Below are positions 10,041 to 19,908 of a DNA stretch of 64,000 nt, one piece after another. The stretch covers positions 36,702,204 to 36,766,203 of the forward strand of contig CM061223.1 of NCBI GenBank assembly GCA_030844895.1, written 5' to 3'. Position 1 is the first letter of the stretch. Each line of letters opens with the position of its first letter. The notes beneath the pieces were generated by a model. That model was not told where the DNA came from. It did no database searches and worked only from the letters and a program-made list of their open reading frames with translations. Source of the stretch: Ambrosia x helenae (lineage: Eukaryota > Streptophyta > Magnoliopsida > Asterales > Asteraceae). Position numbers and translations under genes: made by a program.

Positions 10041-11737
10041 AGATTTTGGAACAACAAATACATGCTTAACAAGATGAAAAATGTTCAAACAAAAACCGGG
10101 TTTCTTCATTCACCGCTCACGTTAAGACTCATTTGTATATTAAACCTTATTTGTATAATAACCTTACTCGTTCAACACTGTGCCAATTCATCTCATCCCT
10201 ACTTCTTTTTTAACATAATTTATATTATATTAAATCATAATATCATGAGAAACGTAGATTTTTTTGTGCTTATTAATTTTGGACACCAAACTTTTGAAAG
10301 TTTTTCACTTTGGCCCATCCTTGGGTTGTCTTCACATTTCTTCTGTAGATCATTACAACGACAAGGTAAGGTATGGAAATCGGTAGCATGGCGGTAAGGA
10401 ATATGAAGGTAGATCCGGAGAAAACACTTGCTTCTAGTGAGGAGGTGGAAGTGGTTACGATGGTAGCAGTGGCTAAGGCGATGGTAGGAGGGGGTGGGGA
10501 GGTAGAGAAAGAGAGGTGGTTAGGTGGTGGCGGTGAGAACTTTGTTCTGCTATGGTGGCGTGATGGTGATGTGGAGGCGATGGGGAAGTTCTGCTAGAGA
10601 AGGTGGGAGATAATTTAGGGAATTTGATTGATAACAAAATTAGTTTGGTGAGACTCCACGGTGTGGAGGCGTGGAAGTGGGGTGTGAAACCCTTCCACGC
10701 CACCTAAAACATCCATGGTCCTGCGTAGAGACTGATGTGGTGCTCTCTCGGTGGATATCCCACCTGCGTGGGGCAAGGTATCTCCATGACGTAGCAGGTC
10801 CTGATTAGACCTTTAATTTTGACCGTTTACCAACGGTAAAGGTAGTTAATTTTTTTCAAAATTTACCATTTAATTCGAATTTACCAAATTTAAAATTTAC
10901 CTATTTATACTCAACCTTATCCACCGTTCCTCCACCTTACTTTTTACCCCCAAATTCAAGTAATCAACCTCGGCCGTTTCCACGGAGTAGGAGATCACAC
11001 TCGTGACGGCTTCAATGGAAATCAGTAACAACCCTCCACTGAGCTGAGGGATGATTGACCACAAATCCTTCGTGAATTCAAGGTCATAGTCGGTGGTTCT
11101 AACCGCGTGGTTGATTCACTCAACCAAAAGTAGACCGATCTTCGCAACAAGTGCAAACGATTCGAGGGTCACCACCGAACAATCTTGCAACAAGTACCTG
11201 CCAATACCCTGAAGATGTGGTCATTGGAGTCATACAAATCGAGTACCAATGTCTGTATAGTGTTGAATTTCCTCACATATCGGCGTGGAAAATGACAAGG
11301 CCGAAACTTGATTAGGTTTTTCAGTTATGTTTACTTATGTTTTTTATTTTTAAATTAAGTTAGGATTAATTTTTATGTAATGTTTTAATTGCATTTAATT
11401 AATGTTATGTTTTTATACAATGTTATCTTTATTTATTTACTTTATTTATTAATGTAAAACGAAGATGAAAAAAAAAACTTAGGTGACGTGGAGGCCACTC
11501 AGTCACCGTCCACGCCACCACCACCTTGTGGTTTTTTTGTTCTTGAAGGGGACTTCCACATTTGCTAAGGTGGATGCCACATGTCGGTCTATGCTCCTCT
11601 CAAGATCATGACCACATTGTACAGTGCTTTAAAGTTTTTCTTGAAATCTGTATAAACTGGTGGGGACTAGAGCTAAAAGTTGTTTTACTAAGGGTGGTAT
11701 TATTTGGACATCCCCTGATTTTTTTTGTACATCCCTT
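10039..11737. other. Unassigned non-coding block
   Basis: AT-rich except for a GC-rich G/T-biased patch at 10400-10700 (ggtggtggcggtgag and the like) and 10650-10800. Two CCACGCCACC-rich patches, near 10690 and 11505, suggest the ends of one element, since both contain gtggaggc and ccacgcc words. A TATA-like ctatttatactcaacc lies near 10900. I could not identify a transposase or a terminal repeat, and the open frames here are low-complexity. Confidence 0.35.
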
Positions 11738-11993
11738 ATACAACTTGTAGAGGTCTCTACGAGTCGTGTATATGGTTAAATTCCACCCATCTACAACCCG
11801 TAGAGACCTCTACAAGTTGTAAAAGGTACGAGGTATGAGGTATGAGGTTCAGACTAAACTCCCTGCAATGCAGGTTGTTCAGTCTGAAAAAGCAGCCCTC
11901 TACAAGTCGTAGAGAACTCTGAGACTCATAGTAAAATCTGGTAGTTGGAAAATTTAACCTTATACGACTCGTATAGGGCTATACGAGTCGTGT
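11738..11993. repeat. Cluster of CTCTACRASTYGTAGAG inverted repeats
   Basis: A 25-bp word beginning acaacttgtagaggtctc near 11739 recurs inverted near 11796-11820 with one mismatch. Shorter forms (ctctacaagtcgtagag, tatacgactcgtatag, tatacgagtcgtgtat) follow to 11993. They lie directly upstream of the MULE transposase remnant and are likely its subterminal repeats. Confidence 0.6.
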
Positions 11994-12147
11994 ATGTCTA
12001 TAATTTTATGCATGGTAGGCACCATTTAACATCTCAATCCTTACAACATTCAAACACAATCACTATTCCCTCTATGCCAAACCAAAAAATCTGATCAAAC
12101 ATTTTGTATCATGATGTCATTTTCCGTATACCTATTCCCTCAATGAT

Positions 12148-12865
12148 GTGTGTCCGAAAGCGTCTTACGTCTTTGAAAGACTTTTCGGACCCCATGTTGA
12201 ACTTGGTGAGGAGGAGGTTAAATATGTGGTTCGTTGTAATGACACGAAGGTGTTACACAATTTGAACCAAGACAACGTAGATGAAGCAGAGTCATTTTAC
12301 GTTCCACCAAGCTATCCTCAGTACACATACCAGACTTACTATTCTCAAGAGGAATGTTCTTTGAACTTCTAAGAATGTGATAACAGCTTCGAGGAAGCTG
12401 CTGTCGATGTGGATGGTGCTGGCGATGAGAAATGTATTGGCGACGATGAAGGTGCTCAAATCAAAGCAGAACCTAACCCGAATGTTTCGTTTGAAACCGA
12501 CCATGTGTGTTTATTCATTTACACTTTTTTATAATTTAGACCCGTGTGTATTTAATATCGTACATATTTAGACTCGAATATAGTTAGCCCTGTACATAAT
12601 TTAGGTTAAAATAGGTTCCATGGTTTGTGGGATTTAGACTAGAATATATTTTAGACTCGTATTAGGGTATAAATTCTCATTAGACTCGTATATTAATTTT
12701 CAGGTACTTGGGTCTCTTGATGAGTTGAAGCAATGGGCTTACAACAGATCCCTTGAGAGCAGTGACATCATTGTGACCGGACGTACGATTTCAAAAGGTG
12801 TCAGGTCGGACACAAGGAATGTGAAGATATGGCTACGATGCGATCATGGTGGCGAATATGTTAAT
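12148..12865 (+). pseudogene. MULE (Mutator-like) transposase N-terminal remnant
   Basis: Two exons in one frame. Exon 1 (about 12148-12504) reads through YVFERLFGPHVELGEEEV and an acidic linker, with a nonsense TAA at 12370 where the frame otherwise continues. A 199-bp intron (GT at 12505, TTTTCAG ending 12703) keeps phase. Exon 2 opens LGSLDELKQWAYNRSLES and ends near IWLRCDHGGEYVN, the FAR1-like DNA-binding region (aromatic/Trp, then CxxGGxY) at the N-terminus of plant MULE transposases. The catalytic DDE and zinc-finger parts are missing: the gene is cut at 12866 by another element. Not functional. Confidence 0.65.
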
Positions 12866-13057
12866 CAGTGTTGCAAAACTCGGTTTGGGCTTGTACTCAG
12901 CGATCTACTCTGGAGCGAGTATTCCGCATACTCGAGGCTCAAATCGACCTATGTGGGGTGTACTCGGAGTACTCGGCTATACTCGGTGACCTATCCTGGA
13001 GCGAGTACTCGGGGAGTAATCGGTCAACCCAGCCTTGTTTTCCACGAGAAGCTACTG
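12866..13057. mobile_element. hAT-like MITE rich in ACTCGG, right end uncertain
   Basis: The left end CAGTGTTGCAAAACTCGG has the CAGTG start of hAT elements and interrupts the MULE exon. The body holds about ten ACTCGG/ACTCGA/GAGTA words (tactcggagtactcgg and similar). The best right end is ctactg at 13057; flanks atgttaat and tagtttaat are only loosely alike, so the target duplication is not secure. Confidence 0.45.
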
Positions 13058-13270
13058 TAGTTTAATTAATCAAATAAAACAAAACAATTAGAAAAAAAAA
13101 ACTCTTTACCAGTCTTATTGACCTATACTATTTGCTCGTGGGCACACCATGTGCCGTCCATCGAGAGGACAGGACCGGTTTCGAACGGGACGATCATCAC
13201 TTCCATCGCTCAACATTATGGCCGGTATTTTTCGTTTCTTGACGTGCTTCTAGTGCCTATGCGTTTCAGG

Positions 13271-13271
<1 letters not shown>
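13058..13271. other. Unassigned, possible coding scrap
   Basis: An acceptor-like ctctttaccag near 13112 is followed by GC-richer sequence. The minus strand has a short frame containing FETGPVLSMDGTWCAHE. I do not recognise a family. Confidence 0.25.
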
Positions 13272-13336
<65 letters not shown>

Positions 13337-13355
13337 TGTTGTTGTTGTTGTTGTG
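13272..13355. repeat. (ATA)n-(TTA)n-(TTG)n compound microsatellite
   Basis: About ten ATA units, then about eleven TTA units, forming a long perfect foldback, followed by six TTG units. Reading frames through this stretch are repeat artefacts. Confidence 0.95.
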
Positions 13356-13392
13356 TGGCCTCGCCCCGCAATGCTGGGATTAACCACTAGTT

Positions 13393-13500
13393 TTTTTTGA
13401 ACGACTAGTTTTTTGTCACCTATGGGATTTGACCCCCTCACCATTTGGAAAGACAAAGCCCCATTACTTTGATACCACTAGGCAAAGGCCCTTTGGTGGG
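13393..13500 (-). mobile_element. tRNA-derived SINE, 108 bp, with 13-bp target duplication
   Basis: The body is flanked by ttaaccactagtt at 13380-13392 and 13501-13513. On the minus strand it begins CCCACCAAAGGGCC and has a Pol III A-box-like TTGCCTAGTGG (13475-13485) and a B-box-like GGTCAAATCCC (13424-13434). It ends in an A-run (plus T-run at 13393) next to the left duplication. These are the marks of a tRNA-related SINE moved by LINE machinery. It is short for a plant SINE. Confidence 0.75.
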
Positions 13501-13529
13501 TTAACCACTAGTTATCTACCAATTAAAGT

Positions 13530-14016
13530 TACTGTGTTAAAGAATTTAAATAGAAGTATAAAATTGAAGACTTATGTACCTGCGCGGGCACATGCCCACA
13601 TCGCTTACATTAGGATAAGAAGAATGAAAAGAACATTCTAGAAGATCGTGCGCGCCACCTAGTATGTGCCAGCTAATAGGAGACAAAGAAAGGGACACCT
13701 AGCCAATCAAGGGAGGGAATTCTCTGCTCCACAATCTCCTGGTAGGTACAAAGGACAGGAAAGGACAACAAGAACGATTGAAAAGGATATTCAGCCATTG
13801 TCAACTGTGTGGGGCCCGTGCAAGACAGCTGTACTTCCCAAGACGACTAATCAGGAGATGATTCCTAGTACTATAAATACCCCTCTTCTAATGAGAGGGG
13901 GTCATTCAATCTTTACGTAAGAAATCCTAGAAAAGTTACTCTAAACTAGGAAAGAAAGATTATAGTTGAAATACTTGTAATCATCTTTATTCGAGTCTTG
14001 TGTAATCGTCCAGACA
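13530..14016 (+). mobile_element. LTR of Tat-type gypsy element, left edge uncertain
   Basis: Contains a clear TATA box TATAAATA (13872-13879) directly followed by a perfect 7-bp stem-loop CCCCTCT/AGAGGGG (13880-13900) and downstream R/U5-like sequence with a polyadenylation-like region (about 13975). It is joined to the gag C-terminus at 14019, so primer site and most of gag are gone. No matching 3' LTR was recognised. Confidence 0.5.
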
Positions 14017-14018
14017 TT

Positions 14019-14168
14019 GGCCATGACAAAGACGCATGTTTCCAACAGAAGAGCGCCATTGAAACGGCTTTAAAGTCCGGAAAATTGCCACATCTGTTGA
14101 AAACATGCAATATAAACCACAGAAGGATGATGGTCCGCCATGAAAGAAGATTAAAAATGTTAGCATGA
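14019..14168 (+). pseudogene. gag: Tat-type gag C-terminal remnant
   Basis: A 49-codon frame starting GHDKDACFQQKSAIETALKS, the last knuckle half (GH...C) plus the conserved IE..LKSGKLPHLL tail seen at the end of Tat gag. The upstream three quarters of gag are deleted up to the LTR. It ends with a stop overlapping the start of the protease frame. Confidence 0.7.
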
Positions 14169-14659
14169 TGATCCAAGGTGGGCGGCGCAAGCTCAAGAAC
14201 AAAAAAAGAAAAACAGAGCAGGGTGTCAAGTGGAAAGAGCAGCAAGTGTGTTTCCCTGTTGTCCGCAAAGGACCCTCATCCACTCGCGCACTAATGATAA
14301 CAGCCATCTTTGGTCACTGCAGAACTACAAGAGCATTCATGGACACGGGAAGCAACTCGGACATCATGTACGAGCAATGCTTCAACTTGTTAAATGATGA
14401 AGATAAAGAGCGTTTGCACCCAATAAACTCACCAATCATGGGTTTTTCAAACGAAGTGGTTAACCCGCTAGGGGAAATCACATTCGACCTAACAATCAGT
14501 GATGGCAAAAATTCAAGAACCAAAGAGATTAACTTCTTGGTGATACCCACAAGATCAAAACATGACATCATCCTGGGGCACGACTCCATAGCAGCATACA
14601 ACATGGTCGTGCCAGACGCCCCCATGGCGCAATTGGATTCCCCACACCAACAGGCATAG
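14165..14659 (+). pseudogene. pol: Tat-type gypsy aspartic protease
   Basis: A 164-codon frame carrying the retroviral-type aspartic protease motif FMDTGSNSDIM (about residue 57), the flap-side IMGF and the ILGHD segment near the end. In intact elements this protease cuts Gag-Pol. The frame ends in a stop, and RT-connecting sequence continues in another frame, so the polyprotein is broken here. The interval 14660-15008 holds a degenerate linker (a segment reading ENIRDHLKQLL... and then NDVFAWQPSDMVGI) with stops. Confidence 0.8.
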
Positions 14660-15008
14660 CCATAGTCTGGGCAAATAGGGAATGTGCAGTGATGGAGGAG
14701 GCTCATTCGCCAAAGATGCTCAGGCCAATAGCATGCATAAAACCAGAAAAGTGGGTCTTACGCCCAAAGTTTCCACAACAAACAATAACTTAGGGCCTGT
14801 CATTTTTAGAAAATATTCGTGATCACTTGAAACAGTTGCTCATAAGAAACAATGATGTATTCGCATGGCAACCATCAGACATGGTAGGGATCTCGCAAGA
14901 CATGGTGCAACACAAAATCAACACGTACAGGTCAGTATAGCACATTGCGCAAAAGCGCAGAAGTATGGGCGCAGAAAAACAAAGGCATTGAATGAGCAAG
15001 TCGAATAA

Positions 15009-15979
15009 TTGTTAAAGGCCGAAATCTTGCAGGAAACTAGAAACCAGACTTGGGTTGCAAATCATATTATGGTAACAAAAAGCATCAACGGATGGAGAAT
15101 GTGTGTAGACTATAAGGATCAAAACAAAGCCTGTCCAAAATACTGTTACCCGCTTCTAGAAATCGATTTAAAAGTCAATTCTCTCGCGCCATTCAGATTC
15201 AAATGCTTCCTCAATGCCTACAAAGGATATCATCAGATACAAATGGCGTTAGAAAAAGAGGATAAGCCGGCGTTCAGAACTGATAAAGGTATTTTCTGTT
15301 AAACCAAGATGCCATTTGGTCTAAAGAATGCGGGCATCACATACCAAAGGTTTATGGATCGCGCCTTCAGCCTCCAGGTAAGAATATGGAAGTATATGTA
15401 GACGACTTGGTGATCGAGAGGAAGGAGGAGGACCAAGTGTTGAAGGATATAGAGGAAACATTCCAATGTTTGCGCAGCATCAACATGAAACTTAATCCAA
15501 GCAAGTGCGCATTTGGAATGGAAGAAGGCGAGTTTCTAGGAGTGATTATCAACAAAGATGGTTTCTACCCAAACCTTGAAAAGGTTCAAGCTATCGAGCA
15601 CATGCCATCCCCCTCAACTCTAAAAGAAGTGCCAACCTTGAATGGGCGCTTAGTGGCAGTCAATAGATTCCTGTCACATCATGTCAGCAAGTCGATACCA
15701 TTCATAGAAACCTTGAAAAATTGTTTTAAGAAAAATCAAGTCAGGTGGATACCGAAGGCTGAAAAGGCGTTCCAAGAGATGAAGAAATTTCTGATGGACA
15801 TCCCAAAGCTAACTGCACCGCTCCCAAAAGAGCCACTAACTAAGACTATACCTGTGCGCAACAGAAAAACAGTCAACGCAGTACTAATGGTCGATCAGAA
15901 ACTTATGCAAACCCCAATATACTACATCAGCCGAATCTTAGCTGGCGAGGAAACAAGGTATCAACGACAGAGAAGCTAG
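15009..15979 (+). pseudogene. pol: Tat-type gypsy reverse transcriptase and first RNase H
   Basis: Two frames. 15009-15302 holds WRMCVDYKDQNKACPK (RT block 2) and YKGYHQIQM (block 3, here A/N in place of the catalytic Asp region FLDAY: it reads FLNAY, a lost Asp) and then a stop. After TKMPFGLKNAG and a frame change, 15386-15979 gives MEVYVDDLV (catalytic YVDD), the thumb and the GFYPNLEKVQAI block, then a decayed gypsy RNase H ending in stops. Dead by at least one stop, one frame change and the lost Asp. Confidence 0.85.
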
Positions 15980-16119
15980 TCTTAGCCCTGGTACATGCTT
16001 CACGCAGGCTGCACAGATACTTACATGGCCATCTAATCAACATGTTGACAGATTACAAACTGAACAATGTTTTAAGCAAACCGGAATTGTCAGGAAGATT
16101 GGCAAAATGGGCCATCTAA

Positions 16120-16791
16120 TTGGGTGAACATACAATTAATTACAAAACACGCCCAGCCTTAAAGGGTCAAGTCTTAGCCGATTTCATTGCAGAGGTACCC
16201 GAAGAGAAAGTTGAAGAATGTAAGGTTGAGCAAGCAGTACGAGTGGTGGATGATGAAAAGGCCGTTTGGTCCCTATACACAGACGGTGCATCAAACGATG
16301 AAGGCGCAGGCGCGTGGCTACGAATATTGAGCCCAGAAGGAACCGAGTTCACATACGTGATCCACCTGGAGTTTAACAGTTCAAACAATGAATCCGAATA
16401 TGAAGCTTTGTTAGCAGGATTACGGATCGCACATAAGCTATGGGCAATGCACGTAGCCGCGCACATTGGTTCACTGTTGGTGGCGGGCCAAATAAACGGA
16501 ACTTACGAAGCCAAGGACACGTCCATGATCCTATACCTTGAACAAGCAAAAGAGTTAACGCAAAGCTTTGCCTCATGTATGATCATCCACATCAGTATAA
16601 GCCAAAGCAAGCTCGCAGGCTCTCTAAGCAAGGTGGCATCAACCAGCTTTGGTCATCTCATGAAAGAGGTCCATGTGGAAGTCATGAATCATCCATCTAT
16701 CCCGCACAAAGAGGTGAATGTCATCCAAATAGAAGCAAACAGCTGGATGGCACCCATCAAATCCTATCTCAGCATGGGCGCACTACCATAA
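16120..16791 (+). pseudogene. pol: Second (archaeal-like) RNase H of Tat element
   Basis: This frame has LYTDGASNDEGAGAWL (first catalytic Asp) and NNESEYEALLAGLRIA (catalytic Glu). This additional RNase H placed after the gypsy RNase H is the diagnostic feature of the Tat lineage (Tat, Ogre, Retand) as known from the literature. The 222-codon frame is preceded by a stop-ridden junction and followed by a stop before the integrase. Confidence 0.8.
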
Positions 16792-16803
16792 AAGTGTGCG
16801 GAA

Positions 16804-17968
16804 GTGAGGAAAATACAACATAAAGCCTTACAATATGAAATGAATGATGGAGTCATATACCGAAAATCATACCTGGGCCCGCTGCTGAGGTGCGTGGATG
16901 CAGATGTCGCAGATTTTTTGATCAGGGAAATACATGAAGGAATTTGTGGACTTCATGTAGGGTCGCGCATGGTAGTGGCAATAATCATGCATGCAGGTTA
17001 CTATTTGTCGGGTATGCACCTAGACGCTTTAAAGGTCACACGCCGCTGTGATTCATGCCAGCGCCACGCGCTAAACACCATACGCCCAAAAACCGATTAG
17101 ATCCTAGTCACATCCGCATGGCCATTCCAAAAAATGGGCGATGGATATTGTGGCCCCTTTCCCCATGAAAACAGGTGAAAGAACGTTCCTAATTGTGGCC
17201 ATCGATTATTTTACAAAGTGGGTGGAAGCAAAACCGTTGGCGGAAATCACAGCCGCACATGTGAAGAAGTTCATTTGGGAGTTTATCATATGTCGCTTGT
17301 CCTTCCACTCAACATCATAACAGACAACGACACGTAATTCGCGGACAAAGGGTTGTTGAAATGGTATGTGGATCTGCACATTCAACCGGTCTTCACCTCA
17401 GTAGCCTATTCGTAAGGAAATGGTCAAGTGCGGCGGGCAAATAGAAGTCTGGTCGAAGGGATCAAAGCTAGGCACCAAGGGTTGCGCATGGGCTGAAGTG
17501 TTACCTAACGTGTTGTGGGCGCATCACACCCTCACAAACACAAGCAATGGTGAAACCCCATTTAGCCTAACCTACGGATCTGAAGCCATGATACCAGCAA
17601 AGATCGAACTTCCTTTCGCAAGGGTCCTTGCAGGGCACAAGATAGACAACGATGGCGAGCTAAGACTCAACTTGAACCTAGCAGAGGAGCACAAGGAGTT
17701 GGCCGCGATTAAGGAAGCTAACTACAAAAAACAACTTGAACGATATACAATGCCAAAGTCAAACTCAATGCCTACAAGGAGGGAGACTTGGTATTCAGAA
17801 GCAATGAAGCTAGCAATGCGCTCCCACAAGGAAAACTGACCCCCAACTAGGAAGGACCCTACCTCATGGCGGAAGTCCTAGGGAAAGGAGCTTACAAGTT
17901 GAAAACCTTAGAAGAAAAGCTTATCCTGGAGCACGGAACGCGACGCAACTTAGGAAATGCTACATGTA
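16804..17968 (+). pseudogene. pol: Tat-type gypsy integrase
   Basis: The 16804-17100 frame contains the HHCC zinc-binding region (IHEGICGLHVG ... CDSCQRH). The DDE core is split over 17101-17420 by frameshifts and stops (recognisable IDYFTKWVEAKP-like and NIITDNDT pieces in different frames). 17420-17839 gives the NVLWAHHTLTNTSNGETPFS and LTYGSEAMIPA tail. A last piece, GKGAYKLKTLEEK, runs to a stop at about 17966. Integrase would insert the cDNA into the host DNA; this copy cannot. Confidence 0.82.
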
Positions 17969-18091
17969 AACTTCACTTTTGTAACAAGGCAGTTATGCCA
18001 AAAGATTATGAATGAAGCTCCTTCCTTTCTAAAAAATATTTAGTTGCTAATTCTTTTCTATTTTTCCAAGCGCACTTACATGTCCGGCAGT

Positions 18092-18230
18092 TAAACAAAC
18101 TGTATAGTAAAATACAACAAAACAACAAATAAAATTGCTTGTATAGTAAAATACAACAAAACAAAAGGTAAACTACTTGTGTAGCATAACACAATAAAAA
18201 CAACTTAGTTGTGTAGTAACACCCATCTAA
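18092..18230. repeat. Short tandem repeat downstream of Tat pol
   Basis: About four diverging units built around ttgtatagtaaaatacaac and aaaacaa. The surrounding interval 17969-18654 is non-coding and probably the element's untranslated region. Confidence 0.65.
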
Positions 18231-18654
18231 AACAAACCGTCAAGCAAAATGTTTAAGCATTGAAATTGACAAAATAACGGTCCATGTGCCTGCCCTTTAA
18301 TCTGCATGTGCAAAGTGGCCTCATAAATAAATAGCATAGAAAGTGTTAAAATAAACCAAGGGTGGACGTTTAAACGAATGCCCATAAAGGATTGCAAATT
18401 TTAAACCTAGCGCAATCCCTAGCGATTTAAACAAGGTACGCGCAACAAAGCTACAAGATAGCAAATATAAAGCATAGCAATCACAAACAATATAAAACGA
18501 TGTAAGCATAAATTACTCATTAAAACAAAAGGCTAACCAACAAATGTGGCGCATGATCTTTTTACAACTGAGTCAGAAAGCATAAATTAAAAGTCGAAGA
18601 CCAAGAAACCTAAAACTAACCATCTTTGCCCACCGGCGGGTTTTCGTTCCAATC

Positions 18655-19065
18655 CTAGGATGATCTAGAGAAGTCAACTTTCTCGCTCGACTCGGCCTCA
18701 TCTTCACCTCCTTCTTCGACATTAGTTGACGCTTCCGCATGCTCCAACATTTGACGTGCCAGACCAGCCTTCATGATGCCAGACTTGTATAACGAGTCTT
18801 TCAGCTGCTGGACCATCGGCCTCTCCGCATGGCTTAAAATAAAATCCACCAAGGGGAATTCCAACTCATAAAATATGTGGGACTTTGCCTTCAATACGGC
18901 ATCAATGTCTTTCGTATATAAGGCGATGTCGTCAATCGCTTTTTCAGCTTGAGCATGCTCGAACCCTTCCAGGAAGCCATCTTTTCGCCCCACCAGCTTG
19001 GACGCCACAATCAACACGCCCACAGCCTTGCGGGTAGCATCGCTTGTCTTAACATAATCCGCGAC
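18655..19065 (-). pseudogene. Antisense gene of Tat element, last exon
   Basis: Minus-strand exon that begins, after an acceptor TTTTTTGTAG at 19066, with VADYVKTSDATRKAVGVLIV and continues through an ILSHAERPMVQQLKDSL segment to an acidic end (EEGGEDEAESSEKVDFS). It is antisense to pol and lies between pol and where the 3' LTR should be. Antisense extra ORFs in this position are known for Tat/Ogre elements; their function is unknown. I do not recognise a catalytic domain. Confidence 0.65.
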
Positions 19066-19144
19066 CTACAAAAAACAAAATTTAACTGAGCAACACTTGT
19101 TGAGAATTAATAAAACAAAATGAAAAGGGGCCAAAAATGTTTAC
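19066..19144 (-). other. Intron in the antisense gene, 79 bp
   Basis: Minus-strand donor GAG|GTAAAC at 19144 and acceptor TTTGTAG at 19066. Removing it joins the frames in phase 0 (…DCIPE with VADYV…). The length and AT-richness suit a plant spliceosomal intron. Confidence 0.65.
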
Positions 19145-19908
19145 CTCAGGGATACAATCTTTGAAAAGCCACTCGCGATCTGCTTTCAAAGACAAAACCT
19201 CAGCAGATAGACGATCTACCTTGACTTGCAGTGCATCGTGCTCATTTGTAATTGTTGCAGTTGTAGTCTCCAACTTTGCAACCTTCTCATTGCGCTCGAT
19301 CAACTCCGCCTCTGTAGCTTTTAAACTTTCATTTAGAGAGGCCAAGTCCACATAGCGTGCCTCGATTACTACCTTGAGGCTCCACATCTCCTGCGCAGCT
19401 TGATTAACATCATTCTTCAGTTTTTGCTCGCACTCAAACGCTGTAAGTAGCTTTTGGTTGGTCATTTCGCATGCGGCTTTCCATTCAACCTTGCGCCTTG
19501 CCAACCTCTTTTCATCTCTCTCTTTCTCTTCGCGATGGGTGGCGGCCCCCCACTCCGCATCCCGTAACTTCCAAGTTTGCTCCTCTCTCTCCTTCTCAAA
19601 GGTCGCCCAAGAAGCCTCGAGCGCCTGCTAGTCCGACTGAAAGGCGTTCCACTCTTGGACGATCTCTGAGGAAGTTGAAAGGAAGTTGGCCAAGGACACA
19701 ATGTTTTCATCCAACAACTCTGGGGGATCACGAGTGCATTGGAAAACATGTTCGCCAAGAAGTTGCGGCATGTCCGTAGGCTATTAAACTGGTTGCCCTC
19801 GCTTAATTTCCATTTTGCCACAAAGTGCTTATGGGCATTGCGTGGATGATATATGTCAATGTCTAATGCCCCCACTCTGCCCGCCTTGATCATGCGGGGG
19901 ATCCACAA
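19145..19908 (-). pseudogene. Antisense gene of Tat element, coiled-coil exon
   Basis: From high to low coordinate the minus strand gives an IDIYHPRNAHKHFVAKWKLS segment, then a frame change near 19745, a nonsense TAG near 19628, and a long heptad-like Lys/Glu/Leu-rich region (EEKERDEKRLARRKVEW ... SLNESLKATEAELIERNEKV) that looks like a coiled coil, ending at the donor at 19145. One frameshift and one stop show the copy is decayed, yet long frames survive. Likely a structural or nucleic-acid-associated protein; function not known. Confidence 0.6.

Noticed and set aside
10373..10703. Gly/Val-rich plus frame and His/Pro-rich minus frame
   Set aside because: Overlapping low-complexity frames in a G-rich patch; no domain or start context.
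13118..13456. Asn-, Ile- and Thr-run proteins over the TAA/TTA repeat
   Set aside because: Translation of a microsatellite; no gene signal on either strand.
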